A stretch of DNA of 62,737 nt. It comes from Eubacterium sp. CAG:274 (GTDB lineage Bacteria; Bacillota; Clostridia; Lachnospirales; CAG-274). Where the stretch lies: contig FR888453.1 in assembly GCA_000432155.1 (NCBI GenBank), positions 1-62,737 on the forward strand, in the 5' to 3' direction. Position 1 is the stretch's first letter. Each line of letters opens with the position of its first letter. A model generated the notes under the pieces. The model saw only the letters and a program-made list of their open reading frames with translations. It had not been told where the DNA came from and ran no database searches. A program made the translations under genes and the position numbers. This document shows positions 26,837-36,128 of the stretch, one piece after another.

Positions 26837-27289
26837 TTACTTAATGCTGTAACCGCCCTTAACTAAGAACCAAGCAGCCTCTGAAACATTAACACCTCTG
26901 CCATCGGCTCTAGGAACAATAAGAATATGATTAGCTACTGCTGTTGCACCAGTTTTTAAGTTTGCACCAGTTGTAGCATCAACAACACCGTCTACACCAG
27001 CTGTGTAAATAGTACCCTTACCAGAACGGAGTATAATTTCACTACCCTCTGCACCATAGAGAACCTTGCCAACAGGAACTGAAACAGGCACATAAGATGA
27101 ACCTGATGCCTCAGTAGTAGCACTACCAGTATTTATCATATTTATAACCTGATTTATCTTGTCATCAACATAACTCTTTGACGCAACTGGGTCACTAGCA
27201 GAACCTGCATCAGCTGCAAAAGCAGTACCAACAACAGCAACAACTGTAACGGCTATAGCCTGTAAACCAATAATCAACTTTCTTTTCAT
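26837..27289 (-). CDS. Secreted protein of unknown function in the polysaccharide cluster
   Basis: A 150-residue exported protein. The signal peptide ends at AFAAD, then a short coiled segment (SYVDDKINQVINMI) and a compact C-terminal half rich in Gly, with LRSGKGTIYTAGVDGVVD and NHILIVPRADGRGV. I do not recognise an enzymatic motif. It sits between csaB and the TagA-type gene, so an accessory role at the wall, perhaps together with the polymer, is a reasonable but untested idea. The ATG at 27289 follows AGGAAAAGG. Confidence 0.65.
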   Translation of the reverse strand: MKRKLIIGLQAIAVTVVAVVGTAFAADAGSASDPVASKSYVDDKINQVINMINTGSATTEASGSSYVPVSVPVGKVLYGAEGSEIILRSGKGTIYTAGVDGVVDATTGANLKTGATAVANHILIVPRADGRGVNVSEAAWFLVKGGYSIK

Positions 27290-27332
27290 GGTCAGTTACC
27301 TTTTCCTTTCTACCAATTTATCATACACAATA

Positions 27333-28454
27333 CTATTTTTTGTTCTTTCTGATTATATCAAACTGCTGAGCAAGCATAACATCATTTTGCCCTGCTCTTT
27401 GTTTCATCAAATCAGCTTTAAACTTCAATCTAGCCTTATAGGCCTCCATATTTTCAAAAACATCATTTATTTGTTCATTAACAGCTTTTACATTAATAGG
27501 AGAATGTCTTACATCTCCTGCCTCAACCATATCAAGCTCTTTAATGTAATATTCAACTTTAGGGTCATAAATAATACCAAGCATTGGTACATTTTTGACA
27601 GCAGCAAAAATCAAAGTATGAAGTCGCATACTAAGCATAATATCAAAACAACCTACTATCCCCAAAATCTGTGATGGAGTATATCGTTTCTGCATAATGT
27701 ATGCCTTTTCTTTCATATAGGACATAACCTTTTTGGATAATTCCAAATCCCTAGGATATTCCATAGGAAGAAATACAACAGTTTTGCCCTCTGCAATAGC
27801 ATTATCACACACTTTTGCCACTTTCTTTACATAATCATCTCCGCCAAAAGCCTTAGACCAATTTCTAACGGAAACTGCAATCATCTGTTCATTATGAGGA
27901 ATTTTCTCCTCGTCAAGTAACTTCCAAGCCTCATCATCTGAAATAGATTCCAGATTAAAAGCTGGGTCAGCAGTAACCATAATGTTAGGTTTTGTAACAC
28001 CTATACTCTTTAAATCTGCCTCAGATAGTTTTTCTCGGAGAGTTATTACATCAACAGTATTTACAACCATTTTCACAAGTCTGCGATTAAGTTTACCACT
28101 TACTGGTCCAATACCGTTGGCGTAAAGCATAACTCTCTTTCTGAAAAACTTAGCTATTTTAATAATAGTAAGATAGTACATAAGTGAGCGTGTACTTGTG
28201 CCATTCTGCAAAAGAGTTCCACCACCACTTAAAACAATATCGCTGTGCTTAATAGCAGACAGAACCTGAAGCATATTAAACCTCTGTACAGAGTTGATAC
28301 CATATTCAGTTTTTGTAAATTCCGGATTATAGCTTAAAGCTGTAATCTCCACATCTTTCGCCATAGCACGAATATTGGCTGTCATAGCTTGAAGAATAGC
28401 TTCATCGCCACAATTACCAAATCCATGATAGCCTGCTATTAATACTCTAATCAT
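27333..28454 (-). CDS. csaB: Polysaccharide pyruvyl transferase CsaB
   Basis: Adds ketal-linked pyruvate from phosphoenolpyruvate to a secondary cell-wall polysaccharide; that pyruvate is the ligand that SLH domains hold. The 373-residue protein starts with the signature RVLIAGYHGFGNCGDEAIL and continues with HSDIVLSGGGTLLQNGTSTR (about 78-97) and MRLHTLIFAAVKNVPMLGI (about 282-300). The start is the ATG at 28454; the TTG five codons up has no support. An SLH-carrying amidase is encoded at 54.3 kb in this same window, in agreement with the assignment. Confidence 0.93.
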   Translation of the reverse strand: MIRVLIAGYHGFGNCGDEAILQAMTANIRAMAKDVEITALSYNPEFTKTEYGINSVQRFNMLQVLSAIKHSDIVLSGGGTLLQNGTSTRSLMYYLTIIKIAKFFRKRVMLYANGIGPVSGKLNRRLVKMVVNTVDVITLREKLSEADLKSIGVTKPNIMVTADPAFNLESISDDEAWKLLDEEKIPHNEQMIAVSVRNWSKAFGGDDYVKKVAKVCDNAIAEGKTVVFLPMEYPRDLELSKKVMSYMKEKAYIMQKRYTPSQILGIVGCFDIMLSMRLHTLIFAAVKNVPMLGIIYDPKVEYYIKELDMVEAGDVRHSPINVKAVNEQINDVFENMEAYKARLKFKADLMKQRAGQNDVMLAQQFDIIRKNKK

Positions 28455-28473
28455 AGGACTACCCCACAATATA

Positions 28474-29859
28474 TTATTTATTCTCAGCCTTATTACTGCT
28501 GTACCACATAGCCATTATAACACCTACAAATATCCAGAATACACTGGCCATTAAAGGTGTTTCAAATACATTTTCTACCCAGTTGTGGGTAATAACACCA
28601 CAAAGACCTGCCATAATACCTGTGGCAAGTTCCTTTCCCTCTTTTGTCAATGGGGAACGGAGTGTTCTAAAGCTGTTGATAATAACACTATACATAAGCA
28701 TTACAAAGGCACTAAAGCCTACAATACCACTTTCAACAGCTGTCTTTAAATAATAGTTATCCATATAGAATGTCTTTACAACGCTTAGGTCTACTAAGAA
28801 ACTTGTTTGATGATTCATAGCAACAGCACCACCAAACTGACCAAGACCAACGCCAAGCCATGGATAAAATTCTAAAATTCTTAAACCTGTAAGCCAACGC
28901 ACAAGTCGGCCACCTCTTAAAGAGGATTCAATATATTCAGGACTGAGCATATAGCCAATTCTGTTACCAACACTTGGTACAAGTGCTACTACAAGAACCG
29001 CTAACACAATTCCTGGAATAATAAGTCTTTTGTCTTTAAGTAAAATATAAATACCGATAGCAAGTACAAAGCCTATCCATGCACCTCTTGAGAAAGTAAA
29101 CACAAGACTGGCTGCCATCATAAGAGCTAAAAAGCCAAAAATAAACTTGCCACCTTTTTTCTTTGAAGAAAGGCACATTGAAATTGACATAGGTGTTGCT
29201 AAAGTAAGTAATGAACCAAAAACATTAGGGCTTGTAAGAATAGAGAATACTCTTGTTCTAACACCTGCTTCGTTTTGGTCGACCCAGCCTGCTGGCATTT
29301 CTACACCAACAATATACTGGAACACACCATGAAGTGCCATAATACCAGTTACAATAACAAATACCATTGTTACCTTTCTTGCACTCTTTTCTCCATTTAC
29401 AAGCTGAAGAACTACAAAATACCAAAGTATATACTGTACAATAGCTCTAAAGCCATCAAGAGAAATTGAGTAATCAGTTGAGTTAATTATAAGTGCAAAA
29501 AGCATTACACCTATAAAAATAATTATAGGTAAATCCATTAATGTAACCTTAATTGTTTCACCATTTCTAGCACTTATCCACTTGTATATCCAAATTAAAA
29601 TAAGGACTACAAGATAAAGCTCGTCCCAAGCTCCTGCCAAAGCCTCTGCTACCAATCTCAAAGCCCAGTCAATAACTGCATAGCCTGTCAAGACGCATAT
29701 AGCCACATCTGGAGAGGATACAATCATTATGTAAGCCGTAATAACAGCTACTAAGCCAAGACCCACAACAGGACCTAAAACACCAAAGGCAAGACCAATC
29801 AAAAGACCTAATATAAGTATTAAAACTGCTCTTATATTGTTCACAATTTCACCAACCAT
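28474..29859 (-). CDS. O-antigen-ligase/polymerase family membrane protein
   Basis: A 461-residue membrane protein with about 11-12 hydrophobic helices and the Wzy/WaaL family feature FTFSRGAWIGFVLAIGIYIL (about 253-272), followed by a long external loop (GVGLGQFGGAVAMNHQTS). Such proteins polymerise lipid-linked repeat units or ligate glycans outside the membrane. Neighbouring flippase and glycosyltransferases support polymerisation of the wall polysaccharide. The ATG at 29859 has a weak ribosome site, so translation may depend on the gene just upstream, which ends 6 bp earlier. Confidence 0.88.
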   Translation of the reverse strand: MVGEIVNNIRAVLILILGLLIGLAFGVLGPVVGLGLVAVITAYIMIVSSPDVAICVLTGYAVIDWALRLVAEALAGAWDELYLVVLILIWIYKWISARNGETIKVTLMDLPIIIFIGVMLFALIINSTDYSISLDGFRAIVQYILWYFVVLQLVNGEKSARKVTMVFVIVTGIMALHGVFQYIVGVEMPAGWVDQNEAGVRTRVFSILTSPNVFGSLLTLATPMSISMCLSSKKKGGKFIFGFLALMMAASLVFTFSRGAWIGFVLAIGIYILLKDKRLIIPGIVLAVLVVALVPSVGNRIGYMLSPEYIESSLRGGRLVRWLTGLRILEFYPWLGVGLGQFGGAVAMNHQTSFLVDLSVVKTFYMDNYYLKTAVESGIVGFSAFVMLMYSVIINSFRTLRSPLTKEGKELATGIMAGLCGVITHNWVENVFETPLMASVFWIFVGVIMAMWYSSNKAENK

Positions 29860-29864
29860 TCTGG

Positions 29865-30410
29865 CTATTCAAGGGAAGAAATAACCCATTTCACAAACTT
29901 TACTACCAAGCTGTTCTGAATAACCTCGTTAAAAACCACACCGAAGCTGAGAGCTAAACCAAAAATAAAAACAGCTACACACATTCCTATAGTAATAGGT
30001 GTGCAATTACCTTTCATAATCAACGCTATAAGTGAACCAATAGGTATTGCCATAAGAAAAAGACCGGCACCGTAGGCACGACTTCTACAATCCTTACCTA
30101 CTGCAACCTTAGCAAAATTACAAATCTTACTATTGTCAACAGCTGGCTTAAAAGCTCTGTATATAGCACCAAAAGGCTTGTCCAAAATTCTACCTATAGC
30201 CATTACAAATCTGTAAATAAGGCTACTCTGGTAAAAAGGCTTTTTATTCACATATTTACTACAAATATGGTGGATAAAACTACCTCTCCAACTTCTATAA
30301 ACTGCACTAACAAATTTTTCAAGCAGACTGCATCTATAGGCATTTCCAAAAGTGTGAACAACACACAATATAGCCCTTACAAGAATACTGCCTTTTAAAA
30401 CATCGAGCAT
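29865..30410 (-). CDS. Membrane protein of unknown function in the polysaccharide cluster
   Basis: A 181-residue protein. The N-terminal two thirds is basic and amphipathic with several aromatic residues (VYRSWRGSFIHHICSKYV). The last third has two or three strong transmembrane segments (LFLMAIPIGSLIALIMKG and the following helix pair). I do not recognise a family. I use the ATG at 30410, 5 nt after AGGTG, in place of a GTG inside the ribosome site. It lies between the DUF4330 gene and the polymerase gene, so it may help polymer assembly, but the function is unassigned. Confidence 0.65.
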   Translation of the reverse strand: MLDVLKGSILVRAILCVVHTFGNAYRCSLLEKFVSAVYRSWRGSFIHHICSKYVNKKPFYQSSLIYRFVMAIGRILDKPFGAIYRAFKPAVDNSKICNFAKVAVGKDCRSRAYGAGLFLMAIPIGSLIALIMKGNCTPITIGMCVAVFIFGLALSFGVVFNEVIQNSLVVKFVKWVISSLE

Positions 30411-30422
30411 AAGCACACCTCA

Positions 30423-30932
30423 CTATTCGTCCTTAAACTCAATACCTCTGATTTTACAGTTTGTTTCTACAGTCTGTGTTTTAAGAATATAGCTGTAACC
30501 AACTCTTACTTCCTGATTGCCTACTTTAAGTATAACTGACTTAGGATTAACTTTTTCCTTAACAACAACTGTAACATCTTTCCATAAAGGATGTTCGCTG
30601 TAAACAGCCTTACCTTCTGAGTTTGTACCAACATAAGCAGCTGGAGCAACATCTACAGAAACAACTTCTGCATCTGTGAAAGCATTGTTAGCAACAAGTT
30701 TGTCGCCTTCCTTTAAGCCTTCAGCAACTTCTGGTACAACAAGAGAAGATAAAAGAGTAACATAGCAATACTGTTCGCCGTCAGCACCAGCTTCGCTATT
30801 ATCAGCATTTAACTTCTTAGAGCTTACTCTGATAATACCAGCAGCTGCAATAGCAACGATTAAGACTAAAACAATAAGGTCTACAATGTTTACCTTACCA
30901 AAAATCTTGCCGTTTTCATCAACTAATTTCAC
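30423..30932 (-). CDS. DUF4330 family protein
   Basis: A 169-residue protein with a short cytoplasmic start (KLVDENGKIFGKVNIVDL), one membrane helix (about 17-37) and an extracytoplasmic beta-rich domain (YCYVTLLSSLVVPEVAEGLK, then KVGNQEVRVGYSYILKT). This matches the pattern of DUF4330, which is found in polysaccharide clusters of Clostridia and cyanobacteria. It starts with GTG at 30932, which overlaps the glycosyltransferase stop as GTGA, with AAGGAG 8 nt upstream. The role is unknown; it may link polymer export to the envelope. Confidence 0.8.
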   Translation of the reverse strand: MKLVDENGKIFGKVNIVDLIVLVLIVAIAAAGIIRVSSKKLNADNSEAGADGEQYCYVTLLSSLVVPEVAEGLKEGDKLVANNAFTDAEVVSVDVAPAAYVGTNSEGKAVYSEHPLWKDVTVVVKEKVNPKSVILKVGNQEVRVGYSYILKTQTVETNCKIRGIEFKDE

Positions 30933-32068
30933 TTTACATTCTCCTTTATAATCTTTTCATAAATTTTCCTATGGGTATTTGCCATAGCCTGTGAAGAAAA
31001 GTTTTCCTTAGCTCTTTCATAAAAATTGACACCGTATCTTATACGAATATCATCTTTATCACAAAGCATTTCAACACATTCTGCCAGAGCCTTACTATCC
31101 CCAGATTGAACAAGGCAACCGCTATCTCCGTCAATAATCATTTCCGGAATACCACCTACAGCAGTAGCTACTGTAGCACACTTGCACCTTGCTCCCTCCA
31201 AAAGAGCATAAGGGAAACTTTCAGAATAAGATGTCAGAGTATTTACATCAATATACTTGTAATAGCTGTTCATCATTACAGGGTCAGTTACCTGCCCTGC
31301 CATATAAACCCTGTTTTCAAGTTTATTTCCCTTAATAAAGTCCTGACATTGTTGCCACATTTCTCCATTACCCAAAATAATAAAGTCTATATCCTCACGC
31401 TTATCAGCAATAATCTTTGCCATATCTAAAAATACATTTACACCTTTTACAGCAAAAAGTCTAGCTGCAATACCAACATATTTTTTATTCAAATCGTGGG
31501 GAACATTTATATTTTTGAAAAATGTATACATATCATAAGTCTGAAGTTCTTGAGAAAAATCTATACCATTATATATAACATCAATGCGTTCTTCCTTAAA
31601 ACCTCTAAGCATAAGCATATATTTAAAAGCCTTTGTTACAGCCAAAATATGCTTATAACGCCTTAAAGCAAAGGCATTTATAGGCGTATAAATCAACTGC
31701 TTTCTCGGGTTATCTTTAAAATCCAGCTTATAATCACTATGGAGAGTTGTAATCATAGGTACTTTTACGCCACCTCTTATGAAAAGAGAAATATAATTTG
31801 CTCTAGCACCATGACAATGAACTAAATCACAACCACAGTTATTTATAAATTTCTTAACTTTACTGAGTACAGATAAATCCCATCTTTTTTCTTGTGGAAT
31901 TATAGTAACGGGAATACCCAATTCTCTGGCTTCCTCAGTAAAAACGCCCTCCATAATACACAGTAGCTCTACCTCAATATTCAGTTTTCTCAGATTATCC
32001 AACAAGGTAAGAACATGGGTCTTCGCCCCACCAGAATCTCCCCCGCTGATAAAGTGGAGTATCTTCAT
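30929..32068 (-). CDS. Family 4 glycosyltransferase
   Basis: A 379-residue GT-B glycosyltransferase. The N-terminal domain has HFISGGDSGGAKTHVLTLL and HCHGARANYIS. The C-terminal nucleotide-sugar site has FIILGNGEMWQQC and the EX7E-like region SYSESFPYALLEGARCKCAT. The start is the ATG at 32068, 9 nt after AGGAT; an upstream GTG is less likely. It should add one sugar to the lipid-linked repeat of the wall polysaccharide. Donor and linkage cannot be read. Confidence 0.9.
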   Translation of the reverse strand: MKILHFISGGDSGGAKTHVLTLLDNLRKLNIEVELLCIMEGVFTEEARELGIPVTIIPQEKRWDLSVLSKVKKFINNCGCDLVHCHGARANYISLFIRGGVKVPMITTLHSDYKLDFKDNPRKQLIYTPINAFALRRYKHILAVTKAFKYMLMLRGFKEERIDVIYNGIDFSQELQTYDMYTFFKNINVPHDLNKKYVGIAARLFAVKGVNVFLDMAKIIADKREDIDFIILGNGEMWQQCQDFIKGNKLENRVYMAGQVTDPVMMNSYYKYIDVNTLTSYSESFPYALLEGARCKCATVATAVGGIPEMIIDGDSGCLVQSGDSKALAECVEMLCDKDDIRIRYGVNFYERAKENFSSQAMANTHRKIYEKIIKENVK

Positions 32069-32080
32069 TAGAGTCACATC

Positions 32081-33328
32081 CTAGTACATTTTATCAAAAA
32101 CCTCAGCTAACTTTTCTGTTAGCTTTTTTCTTTCAAAGCCCTCTATAACGCTTCTGTTTGGATTAAATTCAAGTTTGCCCTCTACCCAAGCGTTATAGTA
32201 ATTGAGAATACATTCCTTTATTGCCTTTACATCATCTGTATCAGCAACAATACCTATGCCACTTTCTCTAACAAGGTCAGCAGCACAGCCCTTTGGCAAT
32301 ATAGCCAATACCGGTCTGTTTGTATTCATATATTCAAAAATCTTGCCTGTATAGAAAGCATCAGAGCCTCTGCCACCGCCCTCAATAAGGACAAGGACAT
32401 CACTGGCTACCTGATGTTCTATACAAACATTGTGAGGCACATAGCCTACAATTTCAAACTGTTCTTTTAAGCCAAAAGAGTCAATTTGAGCCTGTAATTT
32501 ATCTTTGTGATAATTGCCAATAAGTTTAACAAGAAGTTTATTGCCGTCAATTTTGCCCTCTGACTTTAACTCGCTTAAAGCCTGAAAGAAATTATCTGGC
32601 TTTCTTCTTCCATATAAAGCACCTGTATAAACCATTGTCAACTTGCTGTTGTTTGGTTTTTCCTTAGGCATACCCTCAAAGTCCTCTACATCATAACCAT
32701 TAGGAATAGTAAAGAAATTATCTCCAGTTAATTTATTATTTCTAATAAAATTAGCTCTCATTACAGGAGTGTTTGTAACGCACATATCAGCTGTAGTTAC
32801 AACCTCGTGTTCCATTTCTTTTTCCCTCTTAGTTCTGTAAGCACCATGAGGATTGTCTAAAGTATAAGGATTGTTTGTCCATTCATCTCTGAAATCCACA
32901 ACCCACTTTATGTCAGGGCGTTTTTTCTTAATATAAAGACCGAGAAGATGGTCGCTGTAAGGTGCAGAAGTAGTATAAATAAGGTCAATGCCCTCTTTAT
33001 CAATTACATCCATAACAGCCTTTTTTGAAAAATGTTCCCAAAGTCTTGCTGTATCAGGAATCATAAACTTACCAAGAACCTTACCTGGTATACGGAATAT
33101 ACCCTTTGCCTCAACACATTCGTAAGGCTTAGTTCTGTATATCTTAACTCCGTCAGGAATATCCTTTAAAAGAGTTTCATCTTTTAAAGGCATATTTCCA
33201 ACTTCTCTAGTAAATACTACTGGTTCATAGCCAAAAGAGCGAAGATGTTTTACAAACTTAACACTTCTCTGTACACCTGAACCACCCATTGGTGGAAACT
33301 GGTTGGCAATTATCAAAACTTTTCTCAT
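32081..33328 (-). CDS. Family 4 glycosyltransferase, second copy type
   Basis: A 415-residue GT-B glycosyltransferase of a different subtype, beginning with NQFPPMGGSGVQRSVKFVKH. The catalytic C-terminal half holds IPNGYDVEDFEG, KLTMVYTGALYGRRKPDNFF and GRGSDAFYTGKIFEYMNT. Proteins with this N-terminus include S-layer-glycan transferases. Its start shares ATGA with the end of the nucleotide-sugar dehydrogenase gene, so translation is coupled. It is likely to act after the dehydrogenase supplies an acidic sugar nucleotide. Confidence 0.9.
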   Translation of the reverse strand: MRKVLIIANQFPPMGGSGVQRSVKFVKHLRSFGYEPVVFTREVGNMPLKDETLLKDIPDGVKIYRTKPYECVEAKGIFRIPGKVLGKFMIPDTARLWEHFSKKAVMDVIDKEGIDLIYTTSAPYSDHLLGLYIKKKRPDIKWVVDFRDEWTNNPYTLDNPHGAYRTKREKEMEHEVVTTADMCVTNTPVMRANFIRNNKLTGDNFFTIPNGYDVEDFEGMPKEKPNNSKLTMVYTGALYGRRKPDNFFQALSELKSEGKIDGNKLLVKLIGNYHKDKLQAQIDSFGLKEQFEIVGYVPHNVCIEHQVASDVLVLIEGGGRGSDAFYTGKIFEYMNTNRPVLAILPKGCAADLVRESGIGIVADTDDVKAIKECILNYYNAWVEGKLEFNPNRSVIEGFERKKLTEKLAEVFDKMY

Positions 33329-34581
33329 TGTCCGTCACCTAATAAATAGTAGTTTGCACCAGCTGCTGCAACCTTTTCCTTATCCCAGAAGTTTCTAGTA
33401 TCAAGGATATTCTTTGCGTTCATTTCAGCTGTAAGCTTAGCAAAATCAACATCTGCAAACTGGTTGTGGTTTACACCTAAAACTACAATGTCTGCACCCT
33501 TAGGAGCATCATAAATGTCATAAGATTTTTCAAGTTTTTCCTTAGCGTGAGGGTCACAAACCTTAACAGTAGCACCCTTTTCTTCAAGCATAGACCAAAG
33601 GTGCATAATTGGACTTTCTCTTACATCATCAATGTTTGGCTTGTATGTAACACCGTAAAGTGCAACAGTCTTACCCTCAAGACCACCTAAAATAGTGTCA
33701 ATCTTGTTCATAACGAATTCTGGCATAGAATCGTTGTTAAGTCTTGCCTGATGAATAAGCTTAGCATTCTTAGACTTTTCAACTAAGAACCAAGGGTCAA
33801 GAGCGATACAATGACCACCAACACCAGGACCTGGGCTTAAAATATTAACTCTAGGGTGCTGGTTAGCAAGCTTAATAACTTCCCAACAGTTTACACCAAG
33901 TTCTTCACTCATCTTTGCAAGTTCGTTAGCAAGAGCGATGTTTACATCTCTGAAAGTGTTTTCCATAAGTTTACACATTTCAGCAGTAGTTGAAGTTGTA
34001 ATAAAGATTTCGCCTTCAACAATACTTTCGTAAACTTTCTTAACTTCTTCACTTGACTTCTGGTTAATACCACCTACAATACGGCTGTTAGTTCTTAATT
34101 CTTCAAGTACTCTACCAGGGAGAATTCTTTCTGGAGAATGAGCAACTAAAAGTTCTTCGCCTAATTTAAGACCAGTTTCCTTTAAAATAGGAAGCATTAA
34201 ATCTTCAACAGTTCTTGGAGGAGAAGTAGACTCAAGAACAACAATACAGCCCTTTCTTACATGTGGCACTAATGCTCTTGTAGCTGATTCTACATATCTC
34301 ATATCAGCTGTCTTATCTTCGTTGATAGGTGTAGGAACTGCGATAATATAAACATCGCAATCGTCAGGACATTCAGTAGTAGCAGTTAAATTGCCGTCAG
34401 CAACAACTTTCTTTACTAAATCTCCAAGACCTGGCTCCTCAATAATAATTTCGCCTCTGTTAAGTGCGTCAACAGCCTTTTTGTTTAAATCATAGCCAAT
34501 AACCTTATGGCCCTTTGATGCAAACATAGCAGCCGTTGGCAAACCAACATAACCGATACCGATTACACAAATACTTTTCAT
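33325..34581 (-). CDS. wecC: Nucleotide sugar dehydrogenase, probably UDP-N-acetyl-D-mannosamine dehydrogenase
   Basis: A 418-residue enzyme of the UDP-glucose/GDP-mannose dehydrogenase family that oxidises C6 of a nucleotide sugar twice with NAD. It has the NAD-binding GIGYVGLPTAAMFASKGHKV, the catalytic-cysteine motif GPGVGGHCIALDPWF, and the C-terminal GVTYKPNIDDVRESP. The sequence pattern (EEPGLGDLVKK, HSPERILPG) is closest to the WecC branch, which makes UDP-ManNAcA. The matching epimerase WecB is not in the window. Together with the TagA-type transferase it suggests an acidic ManNAc-containing polymer. Confidence 0.85.
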   Translation of the reverse strand: MKSICVIGIGYVGLPTAAMFASKGHKVIGYDLNKKAVDALNRGEIIIEEPGLGDLVKKVVADGNLTATTECPDDCDVYIIAVPTPINEDKTADMRYVESATRALVPHVRKGCIVVLESTSPPRTVEDLMLPILKETGLKLGEELLVAHSPERILPGRVLEELRTNSRIVGGINQKSSEEVKKVYESIVEGEIFITTSTTAEMCKLMENTFRDVNIALANELAKMSEELGVNCWEVIKLANQHPRVNILSPGPGVGGHCIALDPWFLVEKSKNAKLIHQARLNNDSMPEFVMNKIDTILGGLEGKTVALYGVTYKPNIDDVRESPIMHLWSMLEEKGATVKVCDPHAKEKLEKSYDIYDAPKGADIVVLGVNHNQFADVDFAKLTAEMNAKNILDTRNFWDKEKVAAAGANYYLLGDGQ

Positions 34582-34606
34582 TTGATTTATCTTCCTTTCT
34601 TTGAAA

Positions 34607-36109
34607 TTACTTTTTTATTATCTTATTCAAAACGAGGTTAGCTTCATTTTTAACCTCACCAGAAATATATAATACTAATCCGTATACTATCATACCACAA
34701 AATACAAATAAAACCAAATTAATTTTGTTAAACGGCATAAAAATTTTCAAAATATATATTGCCAAATACATTATTGCGGCAGAAAGCAATATTCTGAAAA
34801 GGCTTTTGCCCTTTAATTTCCATCTTAACTGACTTCTTGTTCCATATCTTGCAAGCAAGAAATAAACAAAGAAACCAATAAATGTTGTAACAGATGCAAT
34901 ATAATAGCTTCCCAACAATTTTATTAAAATAAGATTTAAACCTACATTTACAGCCCCACCTATAAGTGAGCGTTTGAAAATAGCCTTTGTATTTGCTGTA
35001 AGCTCCCAAGGCTTAATTGAATATTCAGTAAGACCTAAGAACATCATACCAAAAGCTACCCAGAACATAATAGAGTGACCCTCTACATAAGCCTGTTCAA
35101 AAAGTGCTGTTGCCATAACATCAGAAACAGCAGCCACACCTACAGTAGCTGGTACAGCTAAAAGAAGATACATTCTAACAGCCTCACTTATAAGTCTGGC
35201 TGTAGCCTCCTTATCGCCCTCTGCCCAAGTACGAAGTATTGTAGGATAACTACCTCTCATTACAGACGCACTTAAAAGAGTAAAGGCTGTAGCAATAAGG
35301 GAGTAGTTTGTCTGATAAATACCGGCAGCTGATGCACCAAGTACAGCGGTAATAATATAAATATCAGACTTGTTGAGAACTGAAGTAGTTATCATATTAC
35401 CCATTAAAGGAGTGCCATAATCCTTGAGTTCTTTTAAAATTTCCTTTGAACCCTTGCCACCCTTTAAATACTTGAATATTTTAAGTCTAGTCATACCAAT
35501 AAGTGATGTAACACCGTCAGTAATAAAGTAACTTAAAAATATCCATTCAACTCTACTGCCAAAAAGCTTACAGAAAAGCCACATAAGACCTAATTTACCA
35601 CAAACAGTAATAAGGCTTAAAAGCAAATTAAGTTTAGCCTCTCTTACTGCTGCAAGCATAGCAATCATAAGCTGTGAAGTGTTGTAAGTTATGAACCATA
35701 AAACACCTAAAATCATAAGGGCATAGCTGTAATTTTCTGTAAACTTAGCAACAACTGGTATATTGCCAAAGAAAGTTTTAACAACTAATATAATAATAAG
35801 TGCTATTAAGGCAACACCTACATTTACTCTTTTCCAAGCTGAAAAAACTGTAGAGTAAAATTCCTTTTGCTGATTTAAAATATCGTACTTATTTACATAT
35901 CTTAAAACAGACTGTACGAGCCATTGTATGGCTACCATACCTATTGTAGTAATGGCAATGTTTACTGTTGAGTAAAGACCCATTTGGAAAGTCGCAAAAA
36001 GATAGGTCATTACAGACATTGTAACTACGCCTACAACGCCCTCTATACCCTTTGCTAACATATAAATAACCGTATCTTTTGCCATTGCACCTTTTTTACT
36101 TGTTCCCAT
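34607..36109 (-). CDS. Oligosaccharide flippase (Wzx-like, MOP superfamily)
   Basis: A 500-residue polytopic membrane protein with about 14 hydrophobic segments, typical of polysaccharide flippases that turn undecaprenyl-linked repeat units to the outer face. Recognisable parts are KDTVIYMLAKGIEGVVGVVT at the N-terminus and KDYGTPLMGNMITTSVLNKS mid-protein. It lies 25 bp before the dehydrogenase gene in the same operon. Together with the polymerase-like gene at 28474 it makes the cluster a Wzx/Wzy-type pathway. Confidence 0.92.
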   Translation of the reverse strand: MGTSKKGAMAKDTVIYMLAKGIEGVVGVVTMSVMTYLFATFQMGLYSTVNIAITTIGMVAIQWLVQSVLRYVNKYDILNQQKEFYSTVFSAWKRVNVGVALIALIIILVVKTFFGNIPVVAKFTENYSYALMILGVLWFITYNTSQLMIAMLAAVREAKLNLLLSLITVCGKLGLMWLFCKLFGSRVEWIFLSYFITDGVTSLIGMTRLKIFKYLKGGKGSKEILKELKDYGTPLMGNMITTSVLNKSDIYIITAVLGASAAGIYQTNYSLIATAFTLLSASVMRGSYPTILRTWAEGDKEATARLISEAVRMYLLLAVPATVGVAAVSDVMATALFEQAYVEGHSIMFWVAFGMMFLGLTEYSIKPWELTANTKAIFKRSLIGGAVNVGLNLILIKLLGSYYIASVTTFIGFFVYFLLARYGTRSQLRWKLKGKSLFRILLSAAIMYLAIYILKIFMPFNKINLVLFVFCGMIVYGLVLYISGEVKNEANLVLNKIIKK

Positions 36110-36128
36110 ATTTTTTCCTTTTTCCTAA